Of a stretch of 64,000 nt of DNA, positions 11,758 through 22,742 are shown in pieces (the stretch's first letter is position 1; every line of letters begins with the position of its first letter). The notes beneath the pieces are model-generated. The model was not told the origin of the DNA, ran no database searches, and saw only the letters and a program-made list of their open reading frames with translations. The stretch comes from Erinaceus europaeus (Eukaryota; Chordata; Mammalia; Eulipotyphla; Erinaceidae). The stretch lies in contig NC_080164.1 of the NCBI RefSeq assembly GCF_950295315.1, positions 107,159,587-107,223,586 of the forward strand. Direction: 5' to 3'. Position numbers and translations under genes: made by a program.

Positions 11758-11960
11758 GGCCAGGTAGTAGTAATGCACCTGGTTGAGTGCACATGTTACG
11801 ATGTGAAAGAATCAGGGTTCAAGGCCCCAGTCCCCACCTGCAGGGGGGAAGCTTCATGAGTGGTGAGGCAGGTCTGCAGATGTCTCTCTCCTTCACTATC
11901 TCTCCCTCCCCTCTCAACTTCTCTCTGTCTTTATCCAATAAATAAAGATAATAAACAAAA
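11758..11960 (+). mobile_element. SINE type B
   Basis: GGGCCAGGTAGTAGTAATGC head, CCCCAGTCCCCACCTGCAGG and CCAATAAATAAAGATAAT tail. Confidence 0.87.
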
Positions 11961-12015
11961 CAAAAAGACAGACAGACGGATGGATGGATGGACGGATAGA
12001 CGGATAGGTAGGAAG
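11961..12015. repeat. (GACA)n/(GGAT)n tail microsatellite
   Basis: AGACAGACAGACGGATGGATGG continuing to GGATAGG, an extension of the SINE tail. Confidence 0.85.
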
Positions 12016-12019
12016 AAAG

Positions 12020-12125
12020 GTGACAAAAGCACTGAAACTGTACTACTGCAGTGAGAGCCATAATTGAGCCTAGGTTACACACAGAGTAAAGCAGGCACAC
12101 TATCCAGATGAACTACTTTTCCTGC
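12020..12125 (-). mobile_element. Family F tRNA-like SINE
   Basis: CACACTATCCAGATGAACTAC matches the family F end CACACTATCCAAGTGAGCTA. Confidence 0.6.
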
Positions 12126-12298
12126 CTTTATTTCTGTTTTCCAGAGGTTTTTAACACTTGAAAAATGGTGCCATTAGTCACTCTGCTTACATGCTTATCT
12201 TCCATTAGATGAGAAGGAAATCAGCTTTTCTCATTTTGTCACTGTCCCCTTAGGCTCTGAATAGAATTCAGCATATAATCAGGCTTAAGAGGATTTGC

Positions 12299-12492
12299 AG
12301 GGGTTTGGCAGTAGCACACTCCATAGAGCACACACATCACCGTGCACAAGTACCCAGGTTCAAGTCCCCAGTACCCACCTGCTGGGGTAGAGGGGGAAGC
12401 TTCACAAGTGGTGGAGAGAGGCTGCAGCTCCATCCCCCTCCCTCCCTCTTTTTCTCTCAACTTCTCTCTGTCTCTATCAAAAAATAGAAGAA
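12299..12492 (+). mobile_element. SINE type B
   Basis: GGTTTGGCAGTAGCACACTC head; a 9-base insertion (GGTAGAGGG) in the CTGCAGGGG region; TCTCTATCAAAAAAT end. Confidence 0.83.
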
Positions 12493-12904
12493 GGAAAGAA
12501 TTATTTTCTGGCTGAGTTAATCAGTGAGTAAGTGACAGAGTGATTGAATTAATAGGTCCCAGTTCTGTGCCTGCAATGAAATAGGAGTCTCATCAACACC
12601 ATGAGGACTATACACTCATCGAGTGGCCCAGAGCTGCATAAATATGGAGAAGCTAGGATTAAAACCCTAGTGGTCATGTTCCTGCACAGCCTTCCTTCCT
12701 CTCAATGTCAACAGCAGGTGTCCTTTGGGGGAAGTGGAGGTAAAACCCCAAAATGGCCCCTGGTTGTATCTCTCCACCCCTACAGAGGGCTCCTCCTGTG
12801 ACATAGAGGCGCTGCTGCTGCCTCCTCCCACCAACCACTGGTGATGCTTCTCAAAATGTCTAGAGTGGTCCCCAGTCTGCCACCAGGTATTTTACTTTGC
12901 CCTC

Positions 12905-13789
12905 ATATTTATTTATTTGTATTTTATTAGTGATTTAATATTGAGTTACAAAATTACAAGGTACCAGGGGTACAATTCCACACCATACCAACCATTCCCT
13001 CCATCGGAAGCTACAGCAGTTCTCCTATGGTTGCAGATGTGGGTTAACTATTACTTCTACAACTACCTGTTTATATCTGTATATATTTGCCCATTTGTTT
13101 TCCATGGTCCCATCTGCTCTTCTTTTCCAAGTCATACCTACACTTATTACTACTTCCAATTGGCCCTCCCTTTTTCTTCTCCTCTCTCTGGTACCTGATG
13201 GAGTTGGAGTTCAGAGTCCTCTGGTCATCTTCCCCCTACTATTTCTCCCCCACTGAACTTATGCACCAAAATTTGTTTTGGGGGTGCAAAAGGTGGGAGT
13301 TCTGGCTTCTCTAGTTGCTTCTTCACTGGACATGGGTATTGACAGGTGGATCCATAACCCCAGCCTGTTTCTATCTTTCACTAGTGGGGTAGGGCTCTGA
13401 ACAGATAAGGTTCCAGGACACATTGGTGAGGTATTCTGCCCAGGAAAGTCAGGATGGCATCATAGTAGTACTTGCAACTTGGCAGCTATAAGGCAGTAAG
13501 ACATAAAGCAAGACAAAATAATTAATGAACAGAAACCAAAAAAAGTAGGAATAGAGAAGATGAGAATAAGGATCTTAAGGTGGAAAGACATATAGAAGTC
13601 TATGTTAGATATATTCCTGGGGCATATGACTATTGCAGTTTTTGCTTGAGTTTGATAGCTAGCATGAAGTTGGATAAAGATAGCATCTGAGAAGATGGTG
13701 TCAACGTTGAGAAAAGGGCTAGAAACTTGGATTAGGGCAGAGAGTAGCTCCCAATCTTGAAGAAAATCTATGAATAAAATTAACTATTG
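12905..13789 (-). repeat. Family R repeat, older variant, 3' part
   Basis: A diverged family R copy with about 250 extra bases (13000-13250) between the terminal block and the GTGCAAAAGGTGGGAG block. It is split by the SINE at 13790-14076 and resumes at 14077. Confidence 0.72.
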
Positions 13790-14076
13790 GGAGTCGGGCA
13801 GTAGCACAGTGGGTTAAGCTCAGGTGGCACAAAGCTCAAGGAATGGCATAAGGGTCCCGGTTCCAGCCCGTGGATCCCAACATGCAGGGGAGTTGCTTCA
13901 CAGGCAGTGAAGCAGATCTGCAGGTGTCTATCTCCCCTCACTCTGTCTTCCCTTCCTCTCTCTATTTCTCTCTGTCCTGTCCAACAATGATGACATCAAT
14001 AACAACAATAAATACTAACTACAACAATAAAACAACAAGGGCAACAAAAGGGAATAAATAAATATTTTTTTAAAAA
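13790..14076 (+). mobile_element. SINE type A, full length, inside family R
   Basis: GAGTCGGGCAGTAGCACAGT head to AATAAATATTTTTTTAAAAA. AAATTAACT occurs on both sides, so it is the target duplication. Confidence 0.9.
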
Positions 14077-14240
14077 ATTAACTGTTTACTCCATCCTTCT
14101 AACCTAGGGCCCCTATGTTAGCACAGGAGCATGTGTAACCTCTGAGTCACTGTCAGACTGAGTTCTCAGTCACAGCTGGGGACATTCTAGGCTGCACTCA
14201 TTTCAGGCCCAGTCTTCCTCAAGTGGCAAAGCAGGCTGAC
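14077..14240 (-). repeat. Family R repeat, continuation after SINE insertion
   Basis: AACTGTTTACTCCATCC, GCACAGGAGC.TGTGTAACCTCTGAGTC and CATTCTAGGCTGCACTCATT match the same portion of the copies at 24899 and 28701. Confidence 0.72.
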
Positions 14241-14569
14241 CCAACCTCCCTTTGGAGAGTGGGGTAGTCCCTACCATTGCTACATTATAGCACACCCTTA
14301 TGTTGTTTAGACCCTGTTATCTACTACTACTACTACTACAATAATAATAATATAAATGAGTACAGCAAGGACAAAACCTTTCTCTTTACTTCCCTCTCTT
14401 TGTCACCATCCTGACACTAGCCTTGTCCCACCCATCCAGTCCTCTACCACAGGTGAACCATTTTGTGTCTTTGGATTTTCAGAAATAAATCACCTTGTCT
14501 CCAGGGCCTGCCTTTGCCCCAGGTGTGTCTTTATTGAGTTCACGGAATCCAAATAGAAAGAGGTGATTA

Positions 14570-15130
14570 CCAGACAGGAGTGTTTAAAAATGAAAATCAA
14601 ACTCAACACACAGACTCCAAACAACTGGAATCGGGAATATAATATTTATAAAACCAAGTGGGAAGTCACAATCAGGACTCTAAAATAAAACATTAAAAAT
14701 TAATGGAGAGCAATCCTGTCTGTGCCACAGCAAAGCTCTCTCTCATTAAGTGGGCTCTGTATGTTTCTCCAGAATTAGTCCCCAAGTAGGTAAAGAGCTT
14801 GTCAGAACCCAGCATTTTACAAACCACAGAAGATCTACTTGATGCACAGTTCCGAATTACCTTGAGCAGGAGCACATAAAGTCCATTGCCCGCTGCATTC
14901 TGGCCAATTAGTTCTGAATCGTGTCCTTTCTCTATATCTTTGTATTTGCCCTTGAGTTATACCAGGAAAGTTTAATTCACATGCCTCTTATCCATCTTCA
15001 TTGAATTAATCCAAATGGTGCTGTATCCTTTGATTAATTCATATGCTGTAGAATATTAAATATTAGGGAACCATAGGGCCATTATAAGTCATGCTTAAAA
15101 AGATGCCATAGCTTTTTATTTCCAAAAGTT
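14570..15130. promoter_or_regulatory. Candidate conserved noncoding element
   Basis: About 560 bp without repeats and AT-rich, with GAATTAATCC, GATTAATTCATATGC and CCAATTAGTTC homeodomain-type sites. The case is weaker than for 49100 because such motifs are frequent in AT-rich DNA. Confidence 0.22.
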
Positions 15131-15144
15131 CACATTCCACATTT

Positions 15145-15218
15145 TATTTATTTAGTTAATGTTGGCCTCCAGGATTAACACTGGGGCATGAATCCACCAC
15201 TTCCAGCCACCATTTTTT
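15145..15218 (-). mobile_element. SINE 3-prime module fragment, antisense
   Basis: GCCTCCAGGATTAACACTGG and GAATCCACCACTTCCAGCCA only; the rest was lost or replaced by family R. Confidence 0.65.
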
Positions 15219-15635
15219 TTCAAATTTATTTATTTTATTTAAGAAAGGATTAATTAACAAAACCATAGGGTAGGAGGGGTACAACTCCACACAATTCCCA
15301 CCACCCAATCTCCATTTCCCACCCCCTCCCCTGATAGCTTTCCCATTCTCTATCCCTCTGGGAGCATGGACCCAGGGACATTGTGGGTTGCAGAAGGTAG
15401 AAGGTCTGGCTTCTGTAATTGCTTCCCCGCTGAACATGGGCGTTGACTGGTCAGTCCATACTCCCAGTCTGCCTCTCTCTTTCCCTAGTAGGGTGGGTTT
15501 CTGGGGAAGCAGAGCTCCAGGACACATTGGTGGGGTCTTCAGTCTAGGGAAGCCTGGCCGGCATCCTGATGACATCTGGAACCTGGTGACTGAAAAGAGA
15601 GTTAACATACGAAGCCAAACAATTTTTTTTTTCTA
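15219..15635 (-). repeat. Family R repeat, 3' portion
   Basis: The A-rich 3' end (antisense TTTATTTTATTTAAG) is followed by ACAAAACCATAGGGTAGGAG and the usual internal boxes, ending near AGTTAACATACGAAGCC. Shorter than the other copies. Confidence 0.8.
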
Positions 15636-15666
15636 ACTTTCCTCCAGATAGAGAGTGCGAGACAAA

Positions 15667-15862
15667 GGGGCCAGGTGGTAAGGCACCTCGTGGGGTGCAC
15701 AAGGGCTACAGTCCAAGCCCCTGGTCCCCAACTGCAGGGGAGGAAGTTTCACAAGTGGTGAGCAGGGCTGCAGGTGTCTCTCTGTCTCTCCTTCTCTATC
15801 TCTCTTTTCTTTTCAACTTCTCTCTGTCTCTATCCAAAGCAAAGAAGTAAACTGTTTTTTAA
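15667..15862 (+). mobile_element. SINE type B
   Basis: GGGGCCAGGTGGTAAGGCAC head with a short deletion before box B; TCTCTATCCAAAGC end. Confidence 0.82.
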
Positions 15863-15904
15863 AAAGAGAGAGAAAGGGAGAGAGAAGACAAAAAAAGAGG
15901 AATG

Positions 15905-16125
15905 GGCATAAGGATCTGGTTCGAGCCCCTGCCTCCCCACCTGAATAGGAGTCGCTTCACAAGCAGTGAAGCAGGTCTGCAGGTGTCTATCTTTCTCTCC
16001 CCCTCTCTGTCTTCCCCTCCTCTCTCCATTTCTCTCTGTTCTATCCAACAACATCGACATTAATAATAACTACAACAATAAAACAAGGGTAACAAAAAAG
16101 TATAAATAAATAAATAAATAAATAT
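15905..16125 (+). mobile_element. SINE type A, 5'-truncated
   Basis: Starts at GGCATAAGGATCTGGTTCGA, lacking about 50 head bases, and ends (AAAT)n. Confidence 0.85.
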
Positions 16126-16159
16126 TAAAGGGGGGATGGGGAAGGAAAAAAAAGAAGGT

Positions 16160-16275
16160 ATCACTGCAGTATCACACTGCCATCTGTAAAGCTTGCCTCC
16201 TATAGGCAGTTGCTCCCCTGTGCTGGCTCAGGGCTCCGTAACATGTGCACTCTACTGTGCTGATCCCCAATGCCC
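16160..16275 (-). mobile_element. Degraded SINE, antisense
   Basis: GTAAAGCTTGCCTCCTATAG and GTAACATGTGCACTCTACTG resemble the antisense head; decayed. Confidence 0.5.
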
Positions 16276-17199
16276 ACATGTTCTAAATAGTGTCTCCCAG
16301 TCTTCTTCTTTAACCATCACTGTACCATCATCATCATTATCATCATTTTATTTTATTATCATTGTCAGCTTCTTACTACATATTTCAGGTAAAAAGTACA
16401 GGAAAGAAAACTGCTATTGCTGTTTCCACACTTGCTGTCAACATGAGGTTTTCACTGCCCTCAGTTGACATCATTCCTCTGAAACCCTAAAAGAGATGAC
16501 CTCGTGACCCATATGCCCTATTGATTTTTGGATTTAAATAAAAGGCCTCTAACTCTCAAGGCATTGACAAACTGCCCAGTCCCTGTGCAAACCTTGTCAA
16601 CTTCTGGTAAACCAAGGGGACAGAAAATGACAGGGAAGTCTGTGCTTTCCATGAAGGGATAGGTAGTTTCAGCACAGCGAAGAGGCATTTAACCTTTGAC
16701 TAGTGACAATGGGTCCCTTTTAGTTCTGTTAGCCCAAGTGCAAGCTGTTATGATCAAATTTTTAAAAAGAGAGGGAGGGGAGAAACTGTTTGGAGCCTTC
16801 CTGAGTATATCCTGGGAATGGAAACATATGGCAGGGGTAAGGAAGGGAGATTTTACTTATGCTAATGACCCTTGGTGTCTGAAATAAATTAGATCCATTA
16901 GAGTTTATGCTCAATAAAAGAAAGACTTTAAGCACTCCAAAGTTAGTGACTCGAGACCAGATTTTGCTCTAAAATTCAATCTAGTTGCTTATTAATTCTC
17001 AGCGAGGCCCCCATAGCAGACAGGAGATGTGAAATAATAATTCTATGCTGAGCCAGAAATCGGAAGGACCCCAGGTTACTTTTTTTTTTCTTTTAAGAAG
17101 ACCATGTTTCATGCTTCTTGTTTTGTTTTGTTTTCATTAATTTGATTTAATTCCCATTTTCTGTTTTGATTTTTGTTTGTTTGTTTGTTTCTTTTCAAG

Positions 17200-17256
17200 G
17201 TTTCATTTATCCTGTTCCAACTGAACAGAGAACCCAGAATGAATATGGATTTTCTT
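17200..17256 (+). CDS. UNC5C: UNC5C alternative 57-nt cassette exon (extracellular juxtamembrane insert)
   Basis: The segment is flanked by a T-rich acceptor (repeated TTTG, then CTTTTCAAG) and a strong donor (CTT|GTAAGT). It is 57 nt, exactly 19 codons, with no stop. The membrane-span exon at 22787 needs one base from upstream, and this exon starts and ends in that phase: read in frame it gives (G)FIYPVPTEQRTQNEYGFS(S), joined to [10 protein letters not shown]. From memory, mammalian UNC5C has an alternatively used insert with nearly the same peptide before the membrane span, so I read this as the conserved cassette. Inclusion would lengthen the stalk between the second thrombospondin repeat and the membrane. 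It contains three acidic residues (all Glu), two Tyr and no Cys. It lies in a roughly 900-bp stretch free of young SINEs, unlike the rest of the intron. Expression cannot be judged from DNA. Confidence 0.82.
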
Positions 17257-17455
17257 GTAAGTTTGATGTTCACTTTTTATGTTGCTGGGTAATCAGCTCC
17301 AATGTGATTGCCTCCAGTTCATATTTCTCTTTCTTTGGATCCCAGATGCACACATAGGGTACAAGCACCAGATGTGTTCTAATATGAAAAACAAATCAGA
17401 CTTTCACCATCGAAGAGAAGAGTCATTTCAAGATGCAGCTTTACAATCTCTCAGT

Positions 17456-17612
17456 TGTGGTCTGGAAGGTGGCACAGTGGATAAATTATGAGGTTCCCCA
17501 GTTCAATCCCAGGCAGCACATGTACCAGAGTGATGTCTGGCTCTCTCTCTCCATCTCTCTCTCTCTCTCCTATCTTTCTCGTCAATCAATAAAATCATTT
17601 AAAAAAGTTAAA
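17456..17612 (+). mobile_element. Family G tRNA-like SINE
   Basis: GTGGTCTGGAAGGTGGCACA, GTTCAATCCCAGGCAGCACA and a CTCTCTC body ending CAATAAAATCATTT. Located 200 bp after the cassette exon. Confidence 0.68.
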
Positions 17613-17623
17613 AAAAATCTCTT

Positions 17624-17865
17624 GGGGGCCAGGTGGTGATGTACTTGGTTGAGTGCACATGTTACAGTGTGAAAGGACCCAGGTTCAAGCTCCCAGTTCC
17701 CACCTGCAGAGGGGAATCTTTGTGAGTGGTAAAGCAGAGCTGCAGGTGTCTCTTTCTCTTTCTCTCCCTCTCTATCATTCCCTTCCCTCTCAATTTCTGG
17801 CTGTCTCTGTCCAATAAATAAATAAAGATAATAAAAAAATTAAAAGAATAAAATAAAAAATAAAA
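17624..17865 (+). mobile_element. SINE type B
   Basis: GGGGGCCAGGTGGTGATGTA head; CCAATAAATAAATAAAGATAAT end with an A-rich extension. Confidence 0.87.
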
Positions 17866-17969
17866 TGAAATCTCTCAATTTACCTTCAAGACCTTAAATC
17901 CTAGTAGCTGATAAAACATATGAAATATGCGGTCGTGGAAGGGCAAGTGGATCACATAATGGTTCTAAA

Positions 17970-18061
17970 AAAGACTTTCATGCCTAAGGCTCTGGAAGGT
18001 CCCAGGTTCAATCCCCAGAACTGCCATTAGCCAGAGCTGAGAAAGGCTCTAGCTTAAAGAA
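17970..18061 (+). mobile_element. Family D tRNA-like SINE
   Basis: GGTTCAATCCCCAGAACTGC and CCAGAGCTGAGAAAGGCTCT. Confidence 0.68.
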
Positions 18062-18170
18062 GAAAGAAGGAAGGAAGGGAGGGAGGGAGGGAGGGAGGGA
18101 GGGAGGGAAGAAGGAAGGAAGGAAGGAAGGAAGGAAGGAAGGAAGGAAGGAAGGAAGGAAGGAAGGAGAA
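18062..18170. repeat. (GGAA)n/(GGGA)n microsatellite
   Basis: About 105 bp purine-only run with a (GGGA) core flanked by (GGAA), attached to the preceding SINE tail. Confidence 0.95.
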
Positions 18171-18516
18171 ATATGCTGATGTAAACAAAGGGCAACTTCA
18201 AATGCTCACAAGTCAAAGGTTGAGAAAAATACAGACTCTTGAGTTAGAAATCATGAATGTTGACTGAGTAATTATGGTCGAGTAGAGTAAAATTAAGTAT
18301 TTAAATGGGCTATTGGTATCAGAGTTCAGCATACTGCCACTGGCCTCAGATAAAACAACTCAGAAAATGAAATCAGCAGTTTGAGAACTGTGCTGGCACA
18401 GTCGCACAGTCAAGCATTGGATCCCACTGGTCTCTGAAAAGATCTGTCACAGTGCCTTGATCAATAAGAAAATGGTCACTCTGGAAACTTTAAAAAAGAC
18501 AGGAAGTTTTTGGTTT

Positions 18517-18833
18517 TAAAAATTATTTTTATTTGTTTTTGGATATATATAGAGAGAAACTGATATGAAAGAGGGAGGGAGAGAGAGAGACCTGCAGCCC
18601 TGCTTCACCACTTGTGAGCCCCCCCCCCCCCCCAGATGTGGACAGCAGCTTGAACCTGTTCTTCTTCTAGCGTTTGCCCTTCTTCCGTAGCCAGTCAACA
18701 GCGTCAGGTTGAGCCTGATGTACAGTTTCGAGACCTCCTTTGAATCTGGAGAGGTGGCAGTCGTTGAACCTGTGTCCTTGTGCATTGCAACATGTGAGCT
18801 CAACCAGATGCTCCACCACTGCCACCACCCAGG
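18517..18833 (-). mobile_element. SINE type B, antisense, with 105-bp foreign insert
   Basis: TATTTTTATTTGTTTTTGG to CCACCACTGCCACCACCC, with an (C)16 run at about 18619-18633. An unrelated 105-bp segment sits at 18659-18763 between two TTGAACCTG copies. Confidence 0.82.
18659..18763 (-). mobile_element. Unclassified 105-bp insert with 9-bp flanking duplication
   Basis: Flanked by TTGAACCTG (18650-18658 and 18764-18772), where an intact SINE has only one copy. Read on the minus strand it starts CGACTGCCACCTCTCC and ends GCTAGAAGAAGAA, an A-rich end, so it looks like a small retroposed piece. Source unknown. Confidence 0.7.
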
Positions 18834-18954
18834 GTTTGGTATTTACTGTTTTGTTTCTCTTTTAATGTATTTTTATTGAGCATATCTCATTGTCTCCAAC
18901 ATCTTCCCAAAAGATGTTGTTAAGGAACTCTATTAATATTCAAGAAGATTGAAG

Positions 18955-19330
18955 CTGAGGTGGGTGGAGGAAGAAAGGAGTCTTTTATTTACACATGAGC
19001 CAGGAGCTCAGATCATCTGATAATTCTGGGCCTAAACAAAGGACAGTGCAAGCTTACATAGGGGGTGTAGGCTAGAGAGCAAAAAGCATCATCATAGAAG
19101 CAGAAGCTACAAGGTTAAGAGGGGGACTTGTACCCATTGCTCAGGGCCTAGTTGCCTAAGCTACTGTTATCTTTCCTGCAGAGCTGTGTCTGGTGGGTAC
19201 CTTTTAGGAGGGCAGAAGCTAGCCAGGGTTACAGAAGCTGCCTTCTCAGTAAAAGTTCAGTCTTTCATCGTCTCTACTTATCATCATTTGCTCACCCAGT
19301 GAAGGCCAGCCTGCCTTCACTGTCCTAGCC
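18955..19330 (-). mobile_element. Possible old LTR-like element
   Basis: Antisense AATAAAAGACTCC-type polyadenylation context (GGAGTCTTTTATTTACAC) in a block that is neither SINE nor L1. Ends are not identifiable. Confidence 0.25.
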
Positions 19331-19693
19331 ACCTGTACCATCTCAGACTTTCCACACATTCTTAACCCTTTATTATACTTTCAGTCTTTCTGCCCTGTAT
19401 TGAGGCCTACTTACAGATGCTTCACAATCAGATTATAAGCACATATTATAAGCATATCCAGGAGATAAAATTTGGAAATTTCTTATCAATGTATTGGCAC
19501 CCCTCACCCACCCCCAGGTTGCCACCTTCCCCCAGCCCAGGGCATTGTGTCCCTGCCCATCCATTCCTGGTATCCTCATATCTGATGACATAGGCTAAGG
19601 TTTTATTTAGGTGTCACCTGACTTTTCCCTTGCTTTGGTTCTTAAATCCCATGTGTGAGTGATCATCCGGTGTTAAGACAATAGCTTTTCCTT

Positions 19694-20270
19694 TTTTAAA
19701 TTTTTATTTATAAAAAGGAAACACTGACAAAAAAACATAAGATAAGAGGGATACAACTCCACACAATTCCCACCACCAGAACTCCATATCCCCTCCCCTC
19801 CCCTGATAGCTCTTCTATTCTTTATCGCTCTGGGAGTATGGACCCAGGGTCATTATGGAATGCAGAAGGTGGAAGGTCAGGCTTCTGTAATTGCTTCCCC
19901 GCTGAACATGGGCTTTGACTGGTCGATCCGATCCATTCTCCCAGTCTGTCTCTCTCTTTCCCTGGTGGGGCGGGGTTCTGGGGAAGTGGGACTCCAGGAC
20001 ACATTGGTGGGGTCATCTGCCCAGGGAAGTTCAGTTGACATCATGCTAGCATCTGGAACCTGGTGGCTGAAAAAACAGTTAACATATAGAGCCAAACAAA
20101 GTGTTGACTAACCATGAACCTAAAGGCTGGACTAGTTCAGATGGGACTCCATTTTGATAGTTAGTAGGCCTGTTTTAGTTATATTCCAAAGAGCCCATGA
20201 CTATACTAGTTTTTTTCTCTTTTTTCCTTTTCTTCTTCTTTTTTTTTCTTTCCCCTTTCACTGACAGTCA
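19694..20270 (-). repeat. Family R repeat
   Basis: TTTTTATTTATAAAAAGGAA start and GATAAGAGGGATACAACTCC block. Very similar to the 6829 copy throughout, indicating the same young subfamily. Confidence 0.8.
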
Positions 20271-20589
20271 TCTGACATACAGTAAATTCAAACACAACAT
20301 TCCAGGAGAGAAAGTGTAATTTCCACTAGGGAATTCCACTGTGCTGTTAGTTATCAGAAGCACCATGAAATGTATGTGAGGCCAAGCTGCTGACTTTCAG
20401 CCACCTGAATTATTAGTCAGTTCACTAGATAGACCACGAGGTTGTGAATCTTAGGAGATTCATTCATCAGTAACTTTCAGTTAGCCATGAAGCCTAGCTA
20501 TCTGGAAACCAGTCACCTCTCAAATAGACATATATAAAACTGAGCACAAAAAAAGGTTGTTCTTGAGAATTTAAAATGCCACTTTTCAA

Positions 20590-20890
20590 TATTTATTTGT
20601 TATTTATTTATTTTTATTGCCACCAGGGATGGTATGCTGGGGCTCAGTGCCAGTATTAGGAATCCATGGCTCCTGGCAGCTATATTTTTCTTTCTTTCTA
20701 TTATATTTGACAAGACAGAGAAATTAAGAAGGAGTGGGAGTTAGCGATGGAGAGAGAAAGACAGATACATACACTTGTTTCACCACTTGTGAAACCTCCT
20801 CCCTGTAGATGGGGAGTGGGGGGCTTGAACCTGGGTCCTTGTGCATGCTAATGTGTGTGCTTAACCAAGTGTACCACTGCCTGACCCCCT
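20590..20890 (-). mobile_element. SINE with 3-prime module, antisense
   Basis: GCCACCAGGGATGGTATGCT through TGTACCACTGCCTGACCCC; full length, moderately diverged. Confidence 0.83.
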
Positions 20891-21216
20891 TTCAACACCA
20901 CTTTCATAGTGATCAGCACAGTTTCTGGTAACTGTGCTGGAAATTTTTTGTGTCACAGAAAAGCGGAGCAGCAATATATCTGTAGGATTTGGGAAAGGCT
21001 GACTTATGTAGGTGGGGGCTTAGTTCTTGGCATCTGTCATCTTGGGGCCCTGGGAACAAAGCAGAGTGGAAGCCAGGAGGTGATGTGTGCCATTTCTTTC
21101 TGCTCTACTGGAAGCAGAGGCCACCTGCTGGCCTGAGGACAGCCTTGTTTAGAGTGTGACCTTTGCCAATCATTGACCCAGACTTTTCTCTTATTCAGTG
21201 CACCTGAGAGCTAAGT

Positions 21217-21394
21217 CTTTTTTTTTTTTTTTTGCCTCCAGGATTATTGCTGGGGCTTGGCGCCTGCTCTACAAATCCACTGCTCCTGGAGGCCATTTTT
21301 TCCCACTTTGTTGCCCTTCTATTGTCATTATTATTACTGTTGTCATTGCTGTTGTTGTTGGATAGGACAGAGAAATCAAGAGAGGAGGGGAGAC
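21217..21394 (-). mobile_element. SINE type A with 3-prime module, antisense, head missing
   Basis: T15 run, GCCTCCAGGATTATTGCTGG, then GTTGTTGTTGGATAGGACAG; stops before the box B region. Confidence 0.83.
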
Positions 21395-21892
21395 TAAGTC
21401 TTATCTCAGTAGTGGGTAGCTTGAATATGTGTCTCTCACAAGCGACTGTCAGAAGCTCGAAGTTCTCTGAGTTAACACTGAATGTGTGTAGACTAACCTA
21501 TATACTATGCTGCCCTGCCATAGTGGGCATTAGCCTCTGCAGCTGCACCCCCATCTGAGTCTTCTAAGCCACACCTTTCACATCCACTTTGTCAAACACT
21601 CAGCCCTTCATACTTGCCTAAACAGGAAATATGCAAAATTAACTCCGTATCTTGGAAGGGAACACTGGGGTTCAGTAACAGTGCAGTACATTGAAAGCCT
21701 ACATATTTCTAATACAATGTTACTGTTTTGGAGAAGAAGAAACTGCCAGTAAACTCACAACAGCTTTCCAAACTTCCCCACCTATAGTGAGTTAATAGTT
21801 ATTTCCCTGTGAGTAAAGAGACAGCATCAGCATATTTCTTTTTTATGCCTGGTACAAAATTATCTGCTCTGAAGCTCAATTAAAGATAGATA

Positions 21893-22182
21893 AGTGGTCG
21901 GGCAGTATTGTAGTGGGTTAAGTGCACATGGCACAAAGCGCAAGGACCGGCGTGAGGATCCCAGTTTGAGCCCCTGGCACCCCACCTGCAGGGGAGTCGT
22001 TTCACAAGCGATGAAGCAGGTCTGCAGGTGTCGGTCTTTCTCTCTCCATCTCTGTCTTCCCCTCCTTTCTCCATTTCTCCCTGTCCTATCCAACAATGAT
22101 GACATCAACAACAACAACAATAATAATAACTACAATCATAAAACAACAAGGGCAACAAAAGAGAATAATTTTTTTAAAAAAT
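21893..22182 (+). mobile_element. SINE type A, full length
   Basis: GTCGGGCAGTATTGTAGTGG head, AGGACCGGCGTGAGGATCCC, and CAACAACAACAATAATAATA tail. Confidence 0.9.
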
Positions 22183-22388
22183 GTGCCACAGCAGGTGCCT
22201 CTGTGTTTGTGATGCTCCTGCTCTGTGCAGGCATGACAAAGATAGATAGGCATGTGAGTAGATAAATGAGGAAGGAAAAAAAAATAATCAGAGATGATTT
22301 TGCATGGAAAGGCCACTGCTGTTTTATATTGTTTTGGGGAATCAACCAGTAAAAAGACAATAGACTACCTGTGTATGGGGGGGGAGGG

Positions 22389-22530
22389 TTGGGGAGGTAG
22401 TATAATGGTTATGCAAATAGACTCTTCTGCCTGATGCTCCAGATTCCAGTTTCAGTCCCCAGCACCACCATAAACCAGAGCTGAGTAGTGCTCTGGTTAA
22501 AAATAATAATAAAAAAAATTAATTTTTAAA
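22389..22530 (+). mobile_element. Family D tRNA-like SINE
   Basis: GGGGAGGTAGTATAATGGTT head, CCCCAGCACCACCATAAACC and GAGTAGTGCTCTGG; best-preserved family D copy here. Confidence 0.75.
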
Positions 22531-22545
22531 AAAGCTAATAGACTG

Positions 22546-22742
22546 TGGCCAGGTGGTAGCATACCTGCTTGAGCACACATTACCATGTGTATGGACTGGG
22601 GTTTGAACCCCGGTCCCCACCTGTAGGGGGGAAGCTTGACAAGTGGGACAGCAGTGCTGTAGGTGTCTCTGTGTCTCTTCCCTCCCCCATTCCCTTTCAA
22701 TTTCTCTCAGTATCTGTTCAATAAAAATATTTTAAGGAGGAA
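22546..22742 (+). mobile_element. SINE type B, directly upstream of the membrane-span exon
   Basis: GGCCAGGTGGTAGCATACCT head; TCAATAAAAATATTTTAAGG end, 44 bp before the acceptor. Confidence 0.86.
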
